Assembly: GCA_035693105.1 (NCBI GenBank)
Contig: DASSHC010000180.1
Span: forward strand, 1 to 11,379
Reading direction: 5' to 3'
DNA from: DASSHC01 sp035693105
GTDB taxonomy: Bacteria; Chloroflexota; Chloroflexia; Thermomicrobiales; Thermomicrobiaceae
Length of the DNA stretch: 11,379 nt
In this document: positions 6,597-11,379 of the stretch, piece by piece
Numbering within the stretch: position 1 is the stretch's first letter
How the letters are laid out: the number at the start of each line of letters is the position of its first letter
The notes under the pieces: generated by a model
Seen by the model: only the letters and a program-made list of their open reading frames with translations
What the model was told of the DNA's origin: nothing
The model's database searches: none
Made by a program: the position numbers and the translations under genes

Positions 6597-7991
6597 ATGG
6601 AGCGCATCCTAATCGCAGATGACGATTCCGCTATCCGGGGCCTGCTGCGCGACTTCCTCGAAGACGAGGGCTACGAGATCAGCGAGGCCGAAGACAGTGG
6701 TCAGGTGCTCGCTGCGATGAGCGCGGCCGACGCGCCGCAACTGGTGCTGATGGACGTGCGCATGCCAGGCAAGAGCGGCATCGAGACGCTGCAAGAGCTC
6801 TCCGGGCAGCACGGCACCCAGCTCCCCTTCATCATCATGACCGCCTACGGCAGCGCCGACCTGGCCATCCAGGCCATGCAGCTCGGCGCCTACGACTACC
6901 TAACCAAGCCATTTGATCTCGATGATGTCCTGATCACGATCACCCGCTACTTCGAGCACCAGCGCCTGCTCAAGACCGTCTCCGATTTGCGCAGCGGCCG
7001 CAACGAGTTCGACGCCAACGCCTACATCGTCGGCAACAGCAACGCCATGCAGGAGGTCTTCAAGACGATCGGCCGGGTTGCCCGCTCGGATGCGACCGTG
7101 CTGGTCACCGGCGAGACGGGCACCGGCAAGGAACTGGTCGCGACCATCCTGCACAAGAACTCGGGCTACTCCGGCGGGCCGCTGATCAAGGTCAACTGCG
7201 CCGCGCTGCCCGAGACGCTGCTTGAGAGCGAGCTGTTCGGCCACGAGAAGGGCTCCTTCACTGGCGCGATGACCCAGCGCAAAGGCCGTTTCGAGCTGGC
7301 CAACAAGGGCACCATCTTCCTCGACGAGGTGGGCGAGATGACGCTCGCCACCCAAAAGAAGCTGCTCCGTGTGCTCCAGGAGCGGGAGTTCGAGCGTGTC
7401 GGTGGCAGCGTCTCGGTCAAGGTCGACACGCGCGTGGTGGCCGCGACCAACAAGACCTTGATCCAGGAGGTTGCCGAGCGGCGCTTCCGCGAGGATCTGT
7501 ACTACCGGCTCAACGTGATCGCGATCTTCCTGCCGCCGCTGCGCGACCGCAAGGACGACATTCCCCTTCTGGTCGAGCACTTCCTGCACAAGCACCGCTA
7601 CACGCCCGGCTCCAGCCCGGCGCGCATCTCGTCCTCGGCGGTCGAGCTCCTGCTCGACCACGACTGGCCGGGAAATGTACGCGAGCTCGAGAACATCATC
7701 GAGCGCGCGGTGGTCCTCTCCCAGGGCACGGTCATCACCGACGAGCACATCACGTTCTCTTCCGCCGACCAGCGCCACTTCATCGACATCGCCGAGCGCG
7801 TGCGCAGCGGCGTGCCGGTGCAGCAGGTACAGGAAGAGGTCGAGAAGCAGATGCTCCTGGAGGCGCTGAAGCAGACCGACGGTGACCGCGTGGCGGCCTC
7901 GGCGCTGATCGGCATTGAGCTGAAGGACCTCCAACAGCGGCTGGTGGATTTCGGCCTGCCCACCGATCAGCGCTCGCCGGTCCCCTACTAG
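6597..7991 (+). CDS. NtrC-family response regulator with AAA+ sigma-54 activator domain
   Basis: Two-component response regulator, 464 residues. The receiver domain (about 1-120) has the acidic cluster Asp8-Asp10, phosphoacceptor Asp53 in LVLMDVRMPG, Thr82 and Lys104. The AAA+ domain (about 143-375) has Walker A GETGTGKE at 172-179, the L1 loop GSFTGA at 219-224 (canonical form GAFTGA), Walker B FLDEVGE at 241-247, and the arginine-finger region FREDLYYRLNV near 297-307. By family knowledge, such proteins remodel sigma-54 RNA polymerase using ATP. The C-terminal 45 residues align with a Fis-type helix-turn-helix, but the recognition helix reads ELKDLQQRLVDFGL instead of the usual basic pattern, so specific DNA binding is uncertain. 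The ATG at 6597 has AGGAAGAGAG just upstream. The probable partner is the kinase at 4598. Target genes cannot be told from this window, and no rpoN gene is present in it. Confidence 0.93.
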   Translation: MERILIADDDSAIRGLLRDFLEDEGYEISEAEDSGQVLAAMSAADAPQLVLMDVRMPGKSGIETLQELSGQHGTQLPFIIMTAYGSADLAIQAMQLGAYDYLTKPFDLDDVLITITRYFEHQRLLKTVSDLRSGRNEFDANAYIVGNSNAMQEVFKTIGRVARSDATVLVTGETGTGKELVATILHKNSGYSGGPLIKVNCAALPETLLESELFGHEKGSFTGAMTQRKGRFELANKGTIFLDEVGEMTLATQKKLLRVLQEREFERVGGSVSVKVDTRVVAATNKTLIQEVAERRFREDLYYRLNVIAIFLPPLRDRKDDIPLLVEHFLHKHRYTPGSSPARISSSAVELLLDHDWPGNVRELENIIERAVVLSQGTVITDEHITFSSADQRHFIDIAERVRSGVPVQQVQEEVEKQMLLEALKQTDGDRVAASALIGIELKDLQQRLVDFGLPTDQRSPVPY

Positions 7992-8011
7992 CGTCTCGGG
8001 TTTCGATGGAG

Positions 8012-8042
8012 AAGGCGGGCGGCCGCACAACCGCCCGCTTTT
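8012..8042 (+). terminator. Intrinsic terminator after the response regulator
   Basis: GCGGGCGG (8015-8022) and CCGCCCGC (8031-8038) form a perfect eight-pair stem with an eight-base loop followed by TTTT, extended by A-T and G-T pairs at its base. It starts about 20 bases after the regulator stop and should separate this transcript from the methyltransferase gene. Confidence 0.88.
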
Positions 8043-8084
8043 CGTCGTCCGGCGCCGGTTCGATCGATCCGGGAAAGGAACCAG

Positions 8085-8912
8085 ATGACCGAGCGAACTG
8101 AACCTGGTCTCTTTCAGGGCACGGCCTGGTACTATGCCCGCTTCCGCCCCGGCTATCCTCCCGACCTGATCGACCTGATCGCGGCGCGCTTCGGGGGGCA
8201 TGCGGAGGCACGCGCGCTCGATCTCGGGACCGGCACGGGACAGCTCGCGATACCGTTGGCTGAGCACTTTGCCGAGATCGTCGCGGTGGATCCCGAGCCG
8301 GCGATGCTGGCGGCGGCCAGCGCAGCGGCGGTCCACGCCGGAGTCTCCAATGTCCGCTTCGTAGCGGGCAGCTCGCGCACGCTGGCGGACCTGTCCGCCG
8401 GCTACGGCCACTTCGACGTGGTGACGATGGGCAGCTCGTTCCATTGGATGGATCGGGACGCGACCCTACGCGCGCTCGACAGGATGGTGCGGCCCGGCGG
8501 CGGAGTCGTTCTCGCGGGCAACGGCGGCATCGTCTGGAACGGCGGGGAACCGTGGCACGCGGCGGCGCGCACCGTGATTCAGCGATGGCTGGGCGAGGAT
8601 CGCCGCGCCGGTGGCGGCGTCTATGTCAATCCCGAGCCGGCGGAGCGCCACGAGGTCGTGCTGGCTCGTTCGCCCTTTGCAGCTTTCGAGGAGTACCACT
8701 GGAGCGTGCGCCGTCACCACACCCTTGACCAGCTCTGCGGGCTGCTCTCCTCCACCTCGTTCGCCTCGCCCACCTTGCTTGGCGAGCAGCGGCCAGCCTT
8801 CGAGGCCGACCTGCGGCAGACGCTGGAGCCTCTGCTCGTCAAGGGGCGGCTGACCGAGGTCGTCGATGTTGAGGCGTTCCTGGCCTGGCGCGGCGAGCGG
8901 CGAGACCGATGA
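8085..8912 (+). CDS. Class I SAM-dependent methyltransferase
   Basis: A 275-residue small-molecule-type methyltransferase of the Rossmann fold. Motif I is DLGTGTGQLAIPLAE at 46-60, the acidic residue at the end of strand 2 is in VAVDPEPAML (67-76), the post-core motif is FDVVTMGSSFHWMD (110-123), and motif III is near LDRMVRPGGGVVLAG (131-145). The N-terminal YARFRPGYP (17-25) is typical of the Methyltransf_11/25-type family that includes trans-aconitate methyltransferase-like proteins. The substrate cannot be told from sequence. The ATG at 8085 has GAAAGGAA about six bases upstream. It stands alone: a terminator precedes it and the next genes are convergent. No clear promoter is visible in the 42 bases after the terminator. 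Its product SAH would be a substrate for the AhcY encoded at 1249, but the genes are not linked. Confidence 0.88.
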   Translation: MTERTEPGLFQGTAWYYARFRPGYPPDLIDLIAARFGGHAEARALDLGTGTGQLAIPLAEHFAEIVAVDPEPAMLAAASAAAVHAGVSNVRFVAGSSRTLADLSAGYGHFDVVTMGSSFHWMDRDATLRALDRMVRPGGGVVLAGNGGIVWNGGEPWHAAARTVIQRWLGEDRRAGGGVYVNPEPAERHEVVLARSPFAAFEEYHWSVRRHHTLDQLCGLLSSTSFASPTLLGEQRPAFEADLRQTLEPLLVKGRLTEVVDVEAFLAWRGERRDR

Positions 8913-8935
8913 TTGTCCCACTCCGCATCCGCTGG

Positions 8936-8997
8936 GTTCACCTGTTGTCCATGCATGCACCGACGAGGGTGAACACGGGAGACTCCGCCCCTACAGG
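8936..8997. repeat. Possible dispersed palindromic intergenic repeat
   Basis: The 170-bp gap between the convergent methyltransferase and DUF697-like genes contains GTTCACC (8936-8942) and its perfect inverse GGTGAAC (8968-8974), then ACGGGAGACTCCGCCCC and TACAGG. The pattern GGGTGAACACGG...GCCCCTACA resembles the dispersed noncoding sequences of the GGGCGAACACGG...CGCCCCTACA type that I recall from Chloroflexota and some Cyanobacteria. Only one copy is in the window, so repeat status is inferred. It may also act as a two-way transcription end for the convergent genes, though there is no T tract. Another small stem, GGAG/CTCC, lies at 9018-9032. Confidence 0.35.
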
Positions 8998-9085
8998 AAA
9001 CACCTGACTTTGTTGCGGGAGTGGCAAGCTCCTGTGCCCCGCTCGTGGTACGACGTCGCGGTCCCAGAAAGCGCGGCGTGTGCGC

Positions 9086-10030
9086 TCAGTCCGCCGCCGC
9101 GCGGTCACTGGGGGGTGGCTCCTCGTCGCCCGGCGCGCCCTTCTTGCCCAGGGGCAGGTGCCGCAGCAGCTCCAACGCTTCGGCGTAGAGTTCGCGCATC
9201 TGCTCGCGGGTCACCTTCTCGCCGCTCTCGTAGTAGACCACGGCTGCCTGTCCCACCGCCCAGGTGCCGGCGAAGGCGATGGCCACCTTGGGCACGGTTC
9301 CCAGCCCAAACGGCATCAGCGTCACCAGTTCGCGAGCCACCGTGCGCCAGACGAGTCCCGCCCCAACGACCGGCAGCATCTCCGAGTAGATGCGCCGCCG
9401 ATTGCCGAGGTCGCGGCCGAAGATCGCCGCCAGCTTGTAGAGCATCAGCATTTGGTTCTTCGTCAGCACCAGGAAATCGGCGCCGGCCGCGATGATGTTG
9501 CCGATGATCGGCACGATCTCGGGGATATTCGAGACCAGCGCGAACTGGCCGTCGGCCATCGAGGTGTCCCAGACGACCCGGTGCGCGCAGGCCGCGCGCA
9601 GCAGCGGGATGTGACGCCCGAGCGCCAGCAGGCGCTTGTCGTCCGCGCGATCGACCACCCGAGTGCGAGCCACAGCCTCGGCCTCGGCGTCTCCCACCAC
9701 ACGCGGGTGGACCTCGACCAGCCGCGGCTCCTCGTGCGCGCGGTTGAAGAGGCGAGTCCAGTCGCGCCGCAGAGTCGTCGGAAGCCGGTCGATTGTTACG
9801 ATCACGTCGTAGCGCAGTGGATCGAGCTGATCGCCGAACGCATGCCCGTCGACGTAGGCCCGGCCCTCGTGTCCGAAGAGCGCCTCGCCGGCGAGCGCGG
9901 CGAGCTCCTGGCTCTCGGCCATTATCAGGATGGCCGGGAGATCCCGCGCCTCCTCGTCCAGCTCGCGAAAGCTCAGCTGGCGGATGATGTTGAAATAGTC
10001 GCGAAACGACAGCAGATCGCGGATGGCCAT
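9086..10030 (-). CDS. DUF697-like membrane-associated protein without a recognisable P-loop
   Basis: Function unknown. 314 residues. The C-terminal part (about 165-270) looks like the DUF697/YcjF-type membrane-associated domain: hydrophobic NIPEIVPIIGNIIAAGADFL at about 168-187, KNQMLMLYKLAAIFGRDL at 191-208, and a glycine-rich hydrophobic stretch at about 218-267 ending QAAVVYYESG. Such domains often follow a Ras-like GTPase domain. Here residues 30-160 have alternating beta-alpha character (AILIMAES, YDVIVTIDRLP, RLVEVHP, HRVVWDTS), but where GxxxxGKS/T would be expected the sequence is AESQELAALAGEAL, so GTP binding is doubtful. The tail after 295 is charged and Pro-rich. I start at the ATG at 10030 because GAGGAG lies eight bases upstream; an in-frame GTG at 10054 is less well supported. 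The gene follows moeA by 63 bases on the same strand and is probably in its operon, with no evidence for a role in molybdenum metabolism. Confidence 0.75.
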   Translation of the reverse strand: MAIRDLLSFRDYFNIIRQLSFRELDEEARDLPAILIMAESQELAALAGEALFGHEGRAYVDGHAFGDQLDPLRYDVIVTIDRLPTTLRRDWTRLFNRAHEEPRLVEVHPRVVGDAEAEAVARTRVVDRADDKRLLALGRHIPLLRAACAHRVVWDTSMADGQFALVSNIPEIVPIIGNIIAAGADFLVLTKNQMLMLYKLAAIFGRDLGNRRRIYSEMLPVVGAGLVWRTVARELVTLMPFGLGTVPKVAIAFAGTWAVGQAAVVYYESGEKVTREQMRELYAEALELLRHLPLGKKGAPGDEEPPPSDRAAAD

Positions 10031-10075
10031 GGCTTGCGCTCCTCGTAGCGGCACGAACTCGCCGGACCCATAGGC

Positions 10076-10088
10076 GCACGCCGCGTGC
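10076..10088 (-). other. Intercistronic hairpin between moeA and the downstream gene
   Basis: GCACG-CGG-CGTGC on the minus strand is a perfect five-pair hairpin a few bases after the moeA stop, without a T tract. It may moderate mRNA stability or readthrough, but a G+C-rich spacer yields such stems easily. Confidence 0.25.
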
Positions 10089-10093
10089 CGGCC

Positions 10094-11377
10094 CTAGCGC
10101 GGGCCGAGATTGTCGAGCAACTCGATGTCGACCTCGGCCCCCGCCGGGGCGTGATCCCACTCCTCGGGAATGATGATCAGGCAGTTCGCCCGGGCCACGG
10201 AGCTGAGCGTGGCGGCACCCTGCGGCCCGGCCGGCCGCGCCAGCAACGCGTCGCCGCAATGCTCCACCACCCCGCGCACGAAGTGGCGCCGTCGGCCGCG
10301 ATTCTCCAGCGGGCAGGCCAGGCGGGCCCGCGCCAGCGGCGGTGACCAGTCGACGCGCCCGAGCATGCGCTGGATCGCCGGGCGGGCGAACTGCAAGAAG
10401 GCAACCAGCGCCGCCACCGGGTTGCCTGGCAGCCCAATCAGCGGCGTCTCGCCGATACAGCCGAAGGCCATCGGCTTGCCCGGCTTGATGCGCACCTGCC
10501 AGAGATCGATGTGGCCCTCCTGCCGAAGCACGCGCTTGACCAGATCAAAGTCGCCCACCGAGACGCCGCCCGAGGTCAGCAGCAGATCGGCACCGCGCGC
10601 CCGGGCTAAGCGCCGGCGGATCTCGTCCACGTCGTCGCGAGCCGCGCCGAGCGAGAGCGGCTGCGCGCCGAGCTGCTTGACCAGCGCGGCCAGCAAGATG
10701 CTGTTGCTATCGCGGATTTGCCCCGCCGCGAGCGGTACGCCGGCTGGCACCAACTCATCGCCTGTTGAGAGGATCGCGACGCGCGGCGGGCGGTGGACGG
10801 GCGCACGGGCGTAATTCAGCGCGGCGAGCAGCCCGAGCTCGGCCGCTCCCAGATCGGTGCCCGCCGGCAATACGACCGATCCGCGCGCGACATCCTCACC
10901 CGCCGCGCGCACGTTGGCGCCACGACCCACGGCCCGCTGCACCGAAACCCGCTCACGCGAACCGGGGTGCTCCAGCTCGTCGGTCTCCTCGAAGCGCACC
11001 ACCGCGTCGGCGCCCTCGGGCACCAGCGCACCGGTCATGATCCGCACGCTCTCGCCCGGACCGACCGTCAGCTCCGGCGCCGCGCCCGCCGGGACTTCGC
11101 CGACCACGCGCAGGACCGCCGGGTGCTCAGGAGTCGCGCCGGCGGTGTTCGCGGCGCGCACGGCGTAGCCGTCCATCGCCGAATTGCGGAAGGGCGGGAT
11201 ATCGACGTCGGCGACGATGTCTTCCGAGAGGACCAACCCCAGGGCATCGAGCAGCGGCAGCCGCTCGGGTGGCAACGGGGCGAGCGCGGCGAGAATACGC
11301 TCGCGGGCCTCGTCGACCCCCAGGAGCGCGTCGGGCCGCTCCCAGTCGCGAGCGCCGGATGCCCCGCCGCACGTCAT
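10094..11377 (-). CDS. moeA: Molybdopterin molybdenumtransferase MoeA
   Basis: Inserts molybdate into adenylylated molybdopterin to give active molybdenum cofactor, in the cytoplasm. 427 residues, slightly longer than the E. coli protein. Visible family motifs are PPFRNSAMDGYAVR at 61-74, VGPGESVRIMTGALVPEGADAV at 106-127 (as consecutive pieces), AILSTGDELV at 201-210, GQIRDSNS at 219-226, LTSGGVSVGDFDLV at 267-280, the KPGKPMAFG segment at 298-306, and LIGLPGNPVAALVAF at 313-327. The C-terminal domain is complete, ending at the TAG at 10094-10096. The ATG at 11377 lies two bases from the window edge, so its ribosome binding site cannot be seen and the true start may be further upstream; the conserved part begins around residue 18, which makes this start reasonable. 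No molybdoenzyme or other cofactor gene is in the window. Confidence 0.95.
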   Translation of the reverse strand: MTCGGASGARDWERPDALLGVDEARERILAALAPLPPERLPLLDALGLVLSEDIVADVDIPPFRNSAMDGYAVRAANTAGATPEHPAVLRVVGEVPAGAAPELTVGPGESVRIMTGALVPEGADAVVRFEETDELEHPGSRERVSVQRAVGRGANVRAAGEDVARGSVVLPAGTDLGAAELGLLAALNYARAPVHRPPRVAILSTGDELVPAGVPLAAGQIRDSNSILLAALVKQLGAQPLSLGAARDDVDEIRRRLARARGADLLLTSGGVSVGDFDLVKRVLRQEGHIDLWQVRIKPGKPMAFGCIGETPLIGLPGNPVAALVAFLQFARPAIQRMLGRVDWSPPLARARLACPLENRGRRRHFVRGVVEHCGDALLARPAGPQGAATLSSVARANCLIIIPEEWDHAPAGAEVDIELLDNLGPR

Positions 11378-11379
11378 GT

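Noticed and set aside
6900..8444. Minus-strand open frame of 514 codons across the response regulator and methyltransferase
   Set aside because: Spans two well-supported plus-strand genes and a terminator; composition typical of an antisense shadow.
9080..10048. Plus-strand open frame of 322 codons opposite the DUF697-like gene
   Set aside because: The minus-strand frame has a good ribosome binding site and membrane-like hydrophobic segments; the plus-strand translation is His/Arg/Asp-rich with no fold signature.
1..11379. CRISPR array, insertion sequence, tRNA or rRNA
   Set aside because: No regularly spaced direct repeats, transposase-like frame, or tRNA/rRNA-like segment was seen; intergenic regions are short and accounted for.

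Overview
The window is about 11.4 kb of G+C-rich (clearly above 60% by eye), densely packed bacterial chromosome. It carries ordinary housekeeping and signalling genes and no sign of phage, transposon or CRISPR. Three features suggest a deep-branching thermophile-like bacterium, most plausibly a Chloroflexota of the Thermomicrobia/Sphaerobacter kind: a shikimate kinase-dehydroquinate synthase fusion, a short archaeal/Thermotoga-type S-adenosylhomocysteine hydrolase paired with metK, and a SAM-I riboswitch with a transcription terminator. This taxonomic guess rests on family knowledge and overall sequence style, not on a marker gene.

Layout. Positions 1-2760 (minus strand) hold a methyl-cycle operon: extended -10 promoter, SAM-I (S-box) riboswitch, intrinsic terminator, ahcY, then metK, which runs off the left edge only a few codons before its expected end. 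Immediately upstream on the same strand is aroKB (2761-4437). A 160-bp divergent intergenic region separates aroKB from a plus-strand signalling pair: a soluble PAS-GAF histidine kinase (4598-6316) and, after a 280-bp intergenic region with an inverted repeat and its own promoter, an NtrC-type response regulator (6597-7991) closed by a strong terminator. A SAM-dependent methyltransferase (8085-8912) follows. Convergent to it, on the minus strand, are moeA (10094-11377) and a downstream DUF697-like membrane-associated protein (9086-10030).

How the genes work together. MetK makes SAM, methyltransferases (one is encoded at 8085) turn it into SAH, and AhcY clears the SAH. High SAM should bind the leader RNA and terminate transcription before ahcY-metK, closing a feedback loop. 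The kinase and regulator are probably a two-component pair. The regulator keeps its ATPase machinery, but its C-terminal Fis-like helix is poorly conserved. MoeA serves molybdenum cofactor synthesis. The downstream DUF697-like protein has no recognisable nucleotide-binding loop and no known function.

I do not see a clearly new multi-gene system. The best leads are the complete SAM-switch architecture on an ahcY-first operon, the unusual response regulator, the P-loop-less DUF697-like protein, and the structured intergenic regions at 6397-6496 and 8936-8997.
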